Assembly (NCBI GenBank): GCA_956465555.1
Contig: OY101121.1
Location: 1,388,722-1,452,721 of the forward strand
DNA length: 64,000 nucleotides
Reading direction: 5' to 3'
Source: Nitzschia sp. pyKryTriq1
Lineage: Eukaryota; Bacillariophyta; Bacillariophyceae; Bacillariales; Bacillariaceae
In this document: in pieces, positions 20,941 through 31,900 of the stretch
How the letters are laid out: every line of letters starts with the position of its first letter
How positions within the stretch are numbered: the first letter of the stretch is position 1
The notes under the pieces: model-generated
Database searches by the model: none
Told to the model about the DNA's origin: nothing
The model's input: the letters and a program-made list of their open reading frames with translations, nothing else
Translations under genes and position numbers: made by a program

Positions 20941-22062
20941 CTATTCATACCACACTTTGCGTCGTTTCCGAGGGCTCGATGCGATATCGCTGCTGTGAGC
21001 ATTGAGATTCATGTAGGAGTCAATCTTTCGCTGAATATCCAGCTGATCTAGAGAACTGGACTGGCGAGACATGAAGAATATTTTTATGCTTTCCAGTCTG
21101 CTGCTTTCTTCAGCAAGCTGGACCAACGCTTGGATGCCAACCTCTTTGATGTTGCAATTGCCTTGCACTTCAAAATGTTGGACGAAGGATTGTAGCAGAG
21201 CGTCTGCTAGATCTATCGCTCCATCATCTCCGATTTCATTGAAAGGCAATGCCAAAGAGGTGAGTGTGGAATTGGTGAGCAGCATTTCGGCAAAGAGTTT
21301 GGCTGCCGCATCCGAAAGGCTGCACCCGTTCAAACACAGTCGAGTCAGTCGATCATTGACGGACAAGGCATCAGCAAGTGCCTTTGCGGCCTCGTGTGAT
21401 ATAGCAACATTCCGCAGCGTGAACATCTTGAGAGAAGGATTGTGCTTGAGGCCCTCAGCGATGGCACAAAGCTGGCCATTGTCCAGGGGGATATTTTCAA
21501 TTGCTAGTTCAGCCAATTTGGTATTTTGAAGCATGCGAAAGACGTCGTCGGATACCGCCCCCTCCATCCAGTGAACTTGGTCTAACTTGAAGACAGTCAA
21601 ACATTCTTGACACGCTGCAAAAAGTGGATCTAGATTTCCATCGCCTCCAAAACTCACTCGCTTCAGATCAATGGCGTTCAAGGGGGACCGTTTTAAGGCA
21701 CTGGCGAACAGTCGAACATCGTGTTCGGACGCTACCAGTTTGGATTCCCACACATCCAACTCTTGTAGTCGGGCGCTCTTTTCGACTACCACTGCCAACG
21801 ATTGTAAAGTGACCGTGGTTCGAGCAATGGACATAACTTGAAGGCTCGGTAGCCTAGCAATCGCCGAAAACAGCAATTTAACTTGTTTGGAGGACCATTT
21901 TGGATTTACACAGTCATGAAAGCGGACAGTGTGTACAACAGTATTGATTAAGATCGACGTGACGAGATCCAGAAAGTTGTCCGTGCGCACAAAGTCGCTC
22001 TCATAAAATACAAGCTCTGTGTAGGTTTTGTCATTTCTTCGCAATCGATCCAGGAGGACCAT
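20941..22062 (-). CDS. Leucine-rich repeat protein, RNI-like
   Basis: 373 residues, single exon, start MVLLDRLRRND. From about residue 70 to 320 it shows ribonuclease-inhibitor-type LRRs of 27-29 residues, for example LAELAIENIPLDNGQLCAIAEG, FTLRNVAISHEAAKALADAL, LCLNGCSLSDAAAKLFAEML and LALPFNEIGDDGAIDLADAL. Such repeats form a curved solenoid for protein binding. The C-terminal tail has SSPRKRRKVW, a likely nuclear localisation signal. No F-box or kinase domain is visible. The partner and process are unknown; this LRR class is expanded in diatoms. Confidence 0.8.
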   Translation of the reverse strand: MVLLDRLRRNDKTYTELVFYESDFVRTDNFLDLVTSILINTVVHTVRFHDCVNPKWSSKQVKLLFSAIARLPSLQVMSIARTTVTLQSLAVVVEKSARLQELDVWESKLVASEHDVRLFASALKRSPLNAIDLKRVSFGGDGNLDPLFAACQECLTVFKLDQVHWMEGAVSDDVFRMLQNTKLAELAIENIPLDNGQLCAIAEGLKHNPSLKMFTLRNVAISHEAAKALADALSVNDRLTRLCLNGCSLSDAAAKLFAEMLLTNSTLTSLALPFNEIGDDGAIDLADALLQSFVQHFEVQGNCNIKEVGIQALVQLAEESSRLESIKIFFMSRQSSSLDQLDIQRKIDSYMNLNAHSSDIASSPRKRRKVWYE

Positions 22063-22626
22063 GTTGAATGGGAAGAACTAACACAACATACAACACAAAT
22101 AATTATACGAGACTATTCCAGCAGAGTGGCGCTGTTGAGGGCGAGATGATGGTGCTTGTTAGAAGTTTGTAAACCGAAGGAAGTCCAACTGCCGCCATTG
22201 GATCAATGACAGAGATTGGTGGGAGTATCTGCAATCCAAATCTGGTGCAACACGTACCGGTATTTACTGTACACTGTACCGTGTGTACCGGTATGGATTT
22301 TAGCCAGTTACCTTTGAACAACACGCCCGATCGCTTGGAAGTTTGGCATTCATTTTTTCAGAGTCGGGGCGACGAACCATGACGCGCCGGATTTGAAAGC
22401 ACACCCGCCGAATAAAATATATCTGGATAGCACACCCGCCGAATGTTAACTTTGACAAAAGCTTAGAAAAAGATCTTTGAAACCCGCGGCCCGCGGTTGA
22501 TGATTATGATTCATTCTTCGATTGATGATTCTTCTTCCAGTCCTTCGCTGTTCTCGGTTGTTCGTTTGAAAAGTACCGTAGTGATCCTCATGGCAGGCAA
22601 TCGCACAAGCTCATTTTCTCCGAAAC
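22063..22626. other. Divergent intergenic region with TACCGGTA words
   Basis: Lies between the minus-strand LRR gene and the plus-strand acetyltransferase. TACCGGTA/GTAC palindromic words cluster at about 22250-22295, and a repeated CACACCCGCCGAAT word occurs at about 22400 and 22432. No gene is seen. Confidence 0.5.
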
Positions 22627-23960
22627 ATGACGTATCATGTTGTGCTAACTTTGTTGCTGTGGAGAACCTTATTTGCGTCAGGGCTTCTTCCACCGGAACA
22701 GCCAGTATTTCAATCCTCAAGCCGTATTTCAGCGACGTCAACAACATCCGACGCCATGGCATCGCTGACCAAAGGGTTCGTCGAAAATGCAATAGATGAT
22801 GCCTGTCATTATATTGGCGAAAAAGTGCAAACACTGAGAACCAATGGTGGGCTAACGGTCCGGCGCATCCGTGATCAAGATTGGCATATCGGTTCGGAGG
22901 AAATGGTCGGGAAAGATGTCGACGCATCTGACTACCTGAAAAGCAGAACTCCTTGGCACTTTGGTATTTCCGTTCGCAACGCCCACAACAACAGCATCAT
23001 TGGCAGGGTAACATTCTATGTTGCGTATTCTAGCTGGAGTGGTCGGATTATTTACATCGATCGGATGGACTGTAAAGGATTGAACGATGAAACGGAAGAA
23101 CTGCTCCTTCGGATTCTGGCCGATGTAGCGTTGGCATTGGATTGTGTCCGACTGACGTGGAGGGTAAGTTTCAGTTGCTGTGTCCTTCCCGGGCAAATGC
23201 ACTCTCTTCGTACTCAAATTCTTCTTCGCAGCACACCACAACACCGAAGTGGCATTCCGCAGGGACAAATCAGCCAGAGATGCACGGTGAGGTACTAACA
23301 CTTTCTATGGACAAGGACGCAATGGCAAAGTTTGTTTCGGATTCGCCGTTGAAGAATGTCGTTCCTCTGGAGGGAGGGTTTTCGAAAGATTTGGTAGATA
23401 CAGCATTCTCTACGTGTCTGGACAAAGTCAACAATATTCCAGACGCCACTTTTCTCCTTCGTCTCGCTCAAAAACAAGAAGACCTCGAGACAATTGAACG
23501 TCTGGTCCAAGGCCTAGCAGATTATGTCAAGGAGCCAGATGCGGTTGAAATGACTGCCCAAGACTACCTCAAGGATGGATTTGCGCTTGACAACCCGCTT
23601 TGGTACTGTCTTTTAGTTGACAAGGTGAACGAGGATGGATCAAGATACACTTGTGGCTACGCATTTGTTTTCGTGGGTTATGTTCTCGGGGAGGGTCGTT
23701 TCATTTACCTCGAAGACTTGTACTTGGAGGTGGACCATCGTGGGGATGGAGGTGGCAAAACGACTATGAAAGCTCTGGCTGGTCTATGCCAAGCCTTACA
23801 ATGTTCACGTCTCTATTGGCAAGCTCTTGACTGGAATACTTCTGGGTTGAGCTTCTACAACAAAATAGGAGCCAAAGTTCACGAAGGGGAGAAAACGAGC
23901 CGGTACGCTGGGGAAGCACTCAAGGCTTTTGCCGACCATGGTAGTAGAAGTAGCCAGTAA
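22627..23960 (+). CDS. Dual-domain SSAT-like polyamine acetyltransferase, copy 1
   Basis: Exon 1 is 22627-23163, the intron is 23164-23231 (GTAAGT...CGCAG), and exon 2 is 23232-23960, giving 421 residues. The N-terminal half is a degenerate GNAT domain (TFYVAYSSWSGRIIYIDRMD) without the RxxGxG acetyl-CoA loop. The C-terminal half (about 230-405) matches spermidine/spermine N1-acetyltransferase and thialysine acetyltransferase: LVQGLADYVKEPDAV, FVFVGYVLGEGRFIYLEDLY, acetyl-CoA loop RGDGGG, and LDWNTSGLSFYNKIGAKV with the catalytic Tyr. Expected reaction: acetyl-CoA-dependent N-acetylation of polyamines or a lysine analogue. A hydrophobic start (VVLTLLLWRTLF) may be a signal. A paralog of identical length and intron position is at 38557-39935. 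Confidence 0.85.
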
Positions 23961-24003
23961 AAGCTTCATTCTTTATAGCGTTCATAATCTCAACCACTTG
24001 TGC

Positions 24004-24925
24004 CTACTCGTCTTTCTTGCCGTATTTTCCTTTGCGTGATCCGAACAGATTGTTAGCAAGCTTTTTGCTGATGTCTCCAAACTCGTACTTCTCCTTCCCA
24101 GTGAAACTAGAGAGGGCCTTCTTGGTGATATCTCCAAACTGGTATTCATTAGCAGCTTCTTCCCCAAGGAAATCCTTGACCCATGCTCTTCGACGATTCT
24201 CGATTTCTCTTGAAATGTCGCCGAATTCATAGTCTTTTCCGACAAATTCTTCCACTCGGGTTTGGACACGCTTGCTAACTTCGCTTGTGAGGTCGCCGAC
24301 CTCATATTCGTCCTTGCCACAAAATTCTGCCACAGCGCCCTTCACGCGAGAGTCGATTTCCCTACTCAAGTCACCAGCCTCATATGGTTTCCCCGTCAAT
24401 TCTTCTGTCATACTCTTTGACATCTCGTCCATTGCCAAGACAAAGTCCCCGAGCTCATACTCATCTTTTCCTCGAAGATTGGCGACTTCTTGTTTGACCC
24501 GAACATCAACTTCCTTTGAAATATCCCCAACTATGTCGGCGAGAAAAAAGAATCAAGTTGAGAAGTCGTCGCTACAAAATACCGCACTGTACATAAATGT
24601 TCTCGTGACTGGAGAACCTACCTTTGTACTCGTCCTTCCCAAGAAAATCACGAGACTTTTTCTTCAGATCCTCAATCACTGCTATTCTGACAAGTTCGGA
24701 TAATTCCATCCCTAGACCCTCCCATTCATCGTCGGCAACTAGATTTCCTACTCTTTCTTTCTTGGTCATCTCATCATTACCTTCCTCTGGCGCCGTCGAT
24801 CTACGACAGGTCGACGACGCAGTCAAGAGAGGACGGCTTTGAAACGCGGGAGCCACCTGGAAACCCTGGACAACAATGCCCAGCAACAGACATCCAGAGA
24901 GAGTCAAGTAAAGAGAATGCTTCAT
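24004..24925 (-). CDS. Plastid-targeted protein with EYEFGDIS-type repeats
   Basis: Exon 1 is 24925-24622, the intron is 24621-24531 (GTAGGT...CATAG), and exon 2 is 24530-24004, giving 276 residues. MKHSLYLTLSGCLLLGIVVQ is a signal peptide directly followed by FQVAPAF, the Phe-first motif of diatom plastid precursors. The mature part is at least six repeats of about 30-35 residues around GKDEYxxGDISKEV (GKDEYKVGDI, GKDEYELGDF, GKPYEAGDL, GKDEYEVGDL, GKDYEFGDI, GKEKYEFGDI), mostly charged helix. The intron falls within a repeat, and the spliced frame restores it exactly. I know no function; its nature suggests a structural or membrane-associated stromal protein, which is inference. It is convergent with copy 1 of the acetyltransferase, 43 bp apart. 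Confidence 0.8.
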
Positions 24926-25500
24926 CGTAGATTGAAGATCAGCGTATTGGGTACTTGCGTGTTTTGATTCGATTAGAAATACCGGTACATGTATGTCGAA
25001 GCTTTTGTGGCATCGCCGGGGGAAAGAGGGTGTCATGGTCAAAACGCATCAGTCATCAGTCTCTCTTCGCTCTCTTCGATCTTCGATCTTCGATCATGTC
25101 GTGTTCAGTTTTGCTTGCTCTTTTTACATTTTGGTTGCCTGTCCCTGACGTCATTCACACAAGCGTTCCATCCCGCATGTGTTTCCACGTGGCGCGTTGC
25201 CTCGGATCGCATCGAGTAAAAGGCGACTCATCGGACCCCTGTGCCTTCCTCGAAGTTCTTCTAGCACACAAAGAACGAAAATAATGCTACCGGTACCTGT
25301 ACATCATCATCTTTCATCATTCACCTCATTCATCGCAAAAGACAGAGTAGATCGATCTTGCTCGTATGTATGTATCTTGTGCTGTTCATCATCATAAGAT
25401 AGTACTCGTACTGCAAGAGAAGAGACAGGGCGTGATAGATCTACTGGCACTTTTCTCTGCCTGCTGTGACAAACAAAAATTCTTGAAAGCTACAGTCAGG
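24926..25500. other. Divergent promoter region
   Basis: Between the repeat protein and the MFS transporter. It has TACCGGTAC words near 24982 and 25291, and a CTTCGAT microrepeat at about 25075-25098. The MFS frame is open here from 25366, but I favour the ATG at 25501. Confidence 0.5.
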
Positions 25501-26844
25501 ATGGTCTCGACCGCGAACTACCATGAGCTCACGACATCCTCGGGCGATGGCAAGCCCAAATCGACCATCAACAACGTGGTCTTATGGGTCACCTACTTGA
25601 ACATTGTTCTTTATGCATTGTCGTATCAGCTTCAAACCCCTGTCGAGCCATTTTTGATCAAAAAGCTCTCTGAAGAGGCTGGGGATCCCGATGGTGTTAT
25701 TGAAACCTACGGCAATCTTCAATCGTTCTTCCAGGCAATCCAGACTATCGGAAGCCCCTTGGTGGGCATTATTTTGGACAGGATCGGTCTTCGGTACACG
25801 TCGGCTCTTGTATTCTTGGCATCGGCCATGTGCTACGCCATTCTTGCCGTGGCCTATGACTTACAGACTTTGTTCCTCAGCAAAATCCCCACCGTCTTCC
25901 AAGCAGCCTTTCTAGTCGCCCAAGCGACCGCTGCCGCCAGCACAGGGAACGATGCATCGGCACGGGCGGCCGCGCTGGGGCGAATGACAACGGCCTATAC
26001 TGTGGGCGCCACCCTGGGGCCCACCATTGGTGGATATCTGGCCGATCGAGGAGACTTTTACATCGGAGCAAAGTTTGCAGTTGTTGGGTCATTGATTTCC
26101 GTGGTGTTGTCGTTGATGTTTTTGCCCGACGGAACCGACAATAAATTAAAGCAATCGTCCACCGAAAGCACCGATAAGGGAGGGAAGAGGATCGAGAAGA
26201 AGCGATCTTTTGTGGACGAGCTCCGTCGTTCGGGAGCAATGGCTTTGCGCTCGTCCTTGTGGCCGTTGTTGGCGGTGAAAGTGCTGGGTGGGGTAGTAGC
26301 AAGTATGCATTCTACGACCATGCCGCTGATGTTAACACAAAAATTAGAACTTGAGCCCTCCCAGCTTGGAATGAGTATGTCGGGAAGTATGATGGCGGTT
26401 GCAGCTTTTGGGGCAGTGGCTATGGCACCACTGACGAAAGCTCTTGGCCCACCTCGAATGACATATTTGGGCTTGCTTGGACGTGCGGCTTTAGGCCTGA
26501 CCATGGCTGCCATCGTCTCCGTTGCCATTGGCCATGGCGACGCATATTTGATGCAGATTGTCTCGGTCTCCATTATGTATGCCCTTGCATCACACACGCT
26601 GGCTACCGGGTTGACAACTCAAACTACGGGAGCCGTAGAGAGTGACGAAAGAGGATCGTTGCTGGGCCTTGAGCACAGTCTGTTCAGTCTGGCCCGGATT
26701 GTGGGCCCAAAACTCGCAACGTCCCTGCTCTCGTTTGGAAACGACATGTGGCCGGTCGAAATAGCTTGTGGTGTGTCCGATGTCCTACTAGTTCTAGCTC
26801 TACTAGCAACTGCTTCACAAATAGCGAAACCGAAATCTCCATAA
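25501..26844 (+). CDS. Major facilitator transporter, SLC22A18/TetA-like
   Basis: 447 residues, single exon. An in-frame ATG at 25366 would add 45 residues; I prefer 25501 because the extension is not membrane-like and lacks sense as a target peptide. About 11-12 hydrophobic segments are visible. The first (VVLWVTYLNIVLYALSYQL) is followed by the loop-2 signature GIILDRIGLRYTS (MFS GxxxDRxGxR), then TVGATLGPTIGGYLADRG (motif C, antiporter-type, before the central loop). The central cytoplasmic loop (about residues 208-240) is Lys/Ser-rich. This arrangement fits the drug:H+ antiporter-1 or SLC22A18 class. The substrate is unknown; polyamine transport is possible but not shown. Confidence 0.8.
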   Translation: MVSTANYHELTTSSGDGKPKSTINNVVLWVTYLNIVLYALSYQLQTPVEPFLIKKLSEEAGDPDGVIETYGNLQSFFQAIQTIGSPLVGIILDRIGLRYTSALVFLASAMCYAILAVAYDLQTLFLSKIPTVFQAAFLVAQATAAASTGNDASARAAALGRMTTAYTVGATLGPTIGGYLADRGDFYIGAKFAVVGSLISVVLSLMFLPDGTDNKLKQSSTESTDKGGKRIEKKRSFVDELRRSGAMALRSSLWPLLAVKVLGGVVASMHSTTMPLMLTQKLELEPSQLGMSMSGSMMAVAAFGAVAMAPLTKALGPPRMTYLGLLGRAALGLTMAAIVSVAIGHGDAYLMQIVSVSIMYALASHTLATGLTTQTTGAVESDERGSLLGLEHSLFSLARIVGPKLATSLLSFGNDMWPVEIACGVSDVLLVLALLATASQIAKPKSP

Positions 26845-26926
26845 CGTAAAAACAATAATTTGGCTCTCAAATTCTACGTTCCGCAACCACAACATGTACA
26901 AGTTCATCTAAGAAAGTCCTAACCTA

Positions 26927-28521
26927 TTAATAAGAAGATCTTCGTCCACCCTTTTTGCCCTTGCGACCACCGCCTTTGCCCTTGGACGCTCGCATTAGAG
27001 CATCCATGGCCATACGATCCACGACAGGCTTGACGTCCACGTAGTACCCAACACCTTCCTTTCCCATTCGAAAGACGTAGCCCTTCTTCGAGCCATTGAA
27101 CTTTTTCGCAGCGATAAATCCCTTCTTTGTCTCTACTTCCTCTGCCTCCTTTTCCGACTTTTTGCTCGCTGTCGGTGTTTTTGAAGCTTTCGATTTTGCG
27201 GCAGATTCATTCTGCTTTTTCAAAGACATTTGCTTGAGCTCCTCGATCTTGTCGTCCTTGGCCTTCTTTGCAGCTTTCTCGGCGCTTTTTTCTTTGTTGG
27301 AAGCAGAGTCTTCCGACATTGCCCGTCTCTTCTTTTCCTTAGGCGTGACGTCTTTCGATGATTTTTCCTTCTCCTCTTGCTTTTGTTTCTTTAGTGCTCG
27401 CAACAACGGACTCGTCATTTCTCTCTTCTTCTCATCCTTTGGCCTATCCTTCTTGGACTCCTTGGCAGCTGGCGCTTTCTCTTTTTCCGGCTCCTCGATC
27501 TTTTGAACAATTCCCGCCTTGGCAGCAATCTCACGTAATACTTCTGGCGTCTTGCTATAAATGGGCAACGCGACACTTTCAGGTGTCTTGATGGCAATAT
27601 TTTGAACATTGGCCCATTTGTGGGGCATTTTGGGAACCGCACCGGAAGCAATCTCCACAATATTCTCTGTCAGCTGTTGGGGTGTCATGGAAGTGTTTCC
27701 GGCACTATTGAACAAAATGAACGGTGAGTGGATCGTTTCGTGAATTTCGAGGTCGCAATACAAAAAGACGTGTGCATCAAGACTACTTACCGAATCATAA
27801 TACAGGTTCCCTTCGAAATCGACATGTAGGTAGCGCTCAACGCCTTTTGAATGGCAAAAGGCAAGGCCTCTTGACGTGTCAAGGAAATTGGAATGGGCAG
27901 CTTCTTGGCCTTATAAAAATCAGTACCCAAAGCCTTCGACAACATGGGTAGAATGCGATCATCTGCCATGAAAATATTGTATTTGTTCAAGAGGGCCCGT
28001 CGTTGTTCATACCGAGCATGCTTGGTGCGAAGCGACTGCAAGCCCAGGACTTTCTTCACGCAACCCATGTGCTCGGGGAATCTTTCAATCATTTCTTGGC
28101 ACCAGGGTTTCGATTCTTCTTTGACAATAAGACAAACTTCGGGCTCTTCAAGGGTACCATTGGCCTCGTCGTCGGCTGCGGTCTTGAGTTGAAAGAGCGG
28201 ATGCGGAATTACAATTCTCGTTGGCTTGCGAGAGGGAGTTTCGGGAGTGCGCAAGAGGGTGAATTGCACCTGAATTGGCTGATCATTTCCCAAGAGAGTC
28301 AGTTTATCAGAGTTTTGTGTCTCATGGTACTTGATCAAGGCCTCGGCTGCCTTTTGGACTAGCGCGGCATCCAATCCTGTTTTGAGGCGTTCTTCTTTTG
28401 TAAGTTGCCGGTGCTTCTTGCGCGTCGTCGCTGCCACCTTGTCGGCCTTGGTGGTCTTGAAAGACTTGAGAGGTTTGGCCGCTTTAGGCTTCTTTGTGGG
28501 GGTTGCTGCTTTCGCTGCCAT
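26927..28521 (-). CDS. Ribosomal L1-domain nucleolar protein (UTP30/RSL1D1-like)
   Basis: Exon 1 is 28521-27791, the intron is 27790-27705 (GTAAGT...AATAG), and exon 2 is 27704-26927, giving 502 residues. The junction gives GTCIMIRAGNTSM, completing the L1 fold. A Lys/Ala-rich start is followed by KAAEALIKYHETQ, LTLLGNDQPIQVQFTLLRTP, RIVIPHPLF, YNIFMADDRILPMLSKALG and, after the junction, LTENIVEIASG. These are typical of the UTP30/CIC1/RSL1D1 family, which binds pre-rRNA during ribosome assembly. The second half (from about residue 310) is Lys/Glu-rich coiled coil and the tail is Gly/Lys/Arg-rich (KGGGRKGKKGGRR), consistent with nucleolar RNA binding. Confidence 0.85.
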
Positions 28522-28975
28522 GGTGCAAGTACGTGTGGAGTACTCTTCTACTACTAGAGTGGGAAGAAGTTGTGAGCTTGTTGTTGTTCACAACTACGAG
28601 TACAACGAAAGAAAAAAATTCTTCGGCATTTTACTTTTCGCGCCTCATATCCGATCCTTGGTTGGTGCCAAGGGCAAGCTCAAAACCCATTACCGGGAAG
28701 AGGCCAGACTTTATGGTCGATCTAGTCATTGTCATGGTCCTTCCTTCGGACGGTCGGGGACTGAAAACTGTCATCTGCCGCACCGTGGGTTTTACGTAGA
28801 AAACGTACCAGCAAAAGTGAAAACAACGGGGATCCTCGCTTTTGCGCCAGCAGCCAAAATGAGCCGACAATCGACAATGATCAACACCTATCTGATGGCA
28901 CTGCTTTTCACAGCCGATGCCCTTCTCTGGCTAAACACAACTTTCATTCAGTAGCCACTCCCCCCCTCACAGACC
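28522..28975. other. Divergent promoter of L1-domain gene and NUP160
   Basis: No independent gene is supported. A 31-codon open frame starting at an ATG at about 28860 (MSRQSTMINTYL...) ends 21 bases before the NUP160 start. It could be an upstream ORF in the NUP160 leader or a chance frame. Confidence 0.4.
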
Positions 28976-31900
28976 ATGGCGGAAATACCGCTGGTCTACC
29001 CGAACCATGTCTACCAGCCTCGGAGATATGTGGTCGACGGACTCACAGGAAGTGTGACCCGCGAAGCCGCCGTGTCGCCCGTCTCGAGAGGAGAGTCCTC
29101 CTTCTCGGTTGGCGACGACCATGGTTCATCTCCTATCTTTGAAGAAGCGTTACCCGGATCTGCCAGTGTATCTGAACTCGATTTGCGCGGAAAGAGCTTC
29201 CTCTTGACGACGTCAGCCAAGATGGAAGATCCAGAGATCCTCAGCGTGAGTCTCTCGTCCACTACAACCACTGCGTATTTGCGATCTCCTTCCATGCTGG
29301 AACTGGATTACCGCCAGCTCGAAATGCAGCCGCTCGTGTCGGTGGTCGCCTTCGCACAAGGATCTTCTTGGATTCGGTTGACGCTGGTGGACTGTGAAGG
29401 AACGTTCCTGTCGATACTTCTCACGGACCAGCTTGTGCCAGTGTCGTCGGGGGATCAACCATCTGTCATTCAAGTCTTGAAGACTACGGACTATATCAAA
29501 GAACTAGCGATTTTGCAAGAAGTGACGGGGTCCGAACTCCAGTCCACCATGGTCGCCTTTGCTAACCCTACGACTGCAATCATGGCGCTTAGTCCCTTCC
29601 TTATTACGGTGGACCTAGAAAACGCCCGCAGCTACGTTTGGAGCGAGACTCAGTGCCTGGAGGATATGAAAGCCAGATCCAGCAGTTTAGGGAGTCTCCT
29701 CACTAATGTCAGTGACCTCATTCTGGGGAAATTGAATGAAGGCGTCATGGACATGTCCCCAACTGCTGCCCTATGTCTCTCGACTACACCTAATCCCTTG
29801 CTGGATGATTCGTACTGCATCACCTTGCACTCGGATTCCAGTATTCGCAAGTGGAAGCTCGACATGTCCGCTTCTCCAATCCCTCTAGAAGTTGTGTCTT
29901 TGGACGCTTCAAAGCTACCCCTACCCTCGACGTGGAGCGATGCCCGAAATTCGGTTTCATTGTGTGCCAGGATGTATGACCAAACTTATGCTGTTGGCGT
30001 TCACATCCGAACACAAGGATATTTTGACGCTGAAGACATGGAAGACGACAGTCAGGCGGACGATGAGAACCAGAGCAGTGCCACTTCGGACTGTCACTTG
30101 TGGGTTTTTCATGGGAATCCCCGAGAAGTGGAGGGGTCACGACATGCGTGCATGTCCTTGTCGGTTCCGAAACAAGCTCTTTCTCTCGTTGGGATGAGCT
30201 TTTCTCCGACGGCATCCAGATGTTCTTTCTCGGTAATTTTTGAGTGCTCAAATCTTGATCTGAACAATTCCGGTACTATTCATGTGACCTATCCTCCCAG
30301 TATTATGAGCATTGTCAGCCCAGAGCCAAAAGTTATGGGGCATGGCAGTCTTGACAAGGTGGCAAACCATGAACGTTCTCGAATCCGGTCGATGCTACTG
30401 GGACCTAGTCTACTTGGTAGCATGGAGGACTCGACTGTCGAGGAGATATTGCACGAAATGGATTCTTGGTATTTGAAGTATCTGTTCCGACCCATGTTCC
30501 CGAGGGGTACTGGCACGGTTTTACCACCCACTGCGGGGTGCATTCGTCGGGCTATGGCAAAACTCGTTCCTGGCTCTTCGAAAGGCAAGAAAATCGGAAT
30601 GAGTATCGAACTCGAACTCATCCGTACCATGTACGAATTACGACAACGTGATCTGCGGAAATTGTCTGTGGCCAGGACGCCGTCGCGCAAAAGCAACCGG
30701 CCGTCCCCAAGAGCTCAAGAATCTCCAGTCGTCATTGCTGACGCTACGACTCCGTACTCGCTGTACGATTCTTTTGTCCAAGATGCCGGAAATGATGAAG
30801 AAGAAATGGAAATCGACGAGAACGCCGAAGATAATTGGGAAAAGTTGGAACAGGAACGATCCGCTGAGGTCGAGGCTCACGAGAAGCGATGGCGACGACT
30901 TTTGCTTCAAGTCTGGGAAGAAGAGCAGGTCAATCGAATGCCCCTCCTTGTGAAATGGCTATCTTCTCAACCACTACAAGTAATTGTTCGGTCCGGTCTT
31001 ACTACTGTAATGGAAGACAGCCCCCCTACACACGAAGCCATCTCTTCTTCTTGGGGAACGACGCTCGATGGATTTGCACTCAAGCTTTTGAATCTGATTG
31101 AACAGGACAAAGAGTGTTGTTCGAGATTGTACGCTGTTGAGCAGCGGGTATCAACTATCATAGCCAAAGCCCAGCTCGCTTTGGAACCATTAGGGAAAGA
31201 TTTTGCTGACGACCTGACCGCCCTTGCGCGATGGGCGTGGTCAAAAGGGGACGAAAGTGATGGCATCTCGGATGAAGAGCACGAGCGCCTTGAGGACACT
31301 ATGAGCGGACTCAGCTCGTCGGAGCTAGTCAATTGGATCCAGGCAACGCCCACCAACTCGATGGGTTCATTGCCGGGACTAGAAATTATCGCGACTGGAG
31401 GCGCCCACAGTGCCAGTGGTACTACCTGGAGCCAGCGGCAAGTTGCGAATTATCAGCTTCGACATTCCGCTTGCACATTGGCGTTGCGATGCATCGATTC
31501 CGTCCGTCGCCTTCAGCTAGGTCGTTCCCTTTTGTTGCTTGATATGGTGGAAGGCAGTCATGCTAGAGATGCGGCACTTCGGGCGTACCTCCATTCCATC
31601 GCAGTCTTGTGGACTTCGTCGCAAAGAGTTGCTATGCCTTTGACTACATTCCAATCCCGCAAGCCTGTCCGATTGGGCGAAAGTAGTCCTGAAACGGCGT
31701 CGCCACCAAACAAGAGGCTAAGTTTTGGTGACGATGCAACGAGTGTCCTCGCACCCCTGACGTCCACAATGACAACCCCAATTGATGTCGTGACCATTGA
31801 AATTTCACAAACGATGGATAGCACTTCCAGGGTCCCCAAGTCTCCGGTTGGCGTTGCCATCTTTTTGACCCAGGCGTACTTCCGCCTTGCCTTTTCGGCC

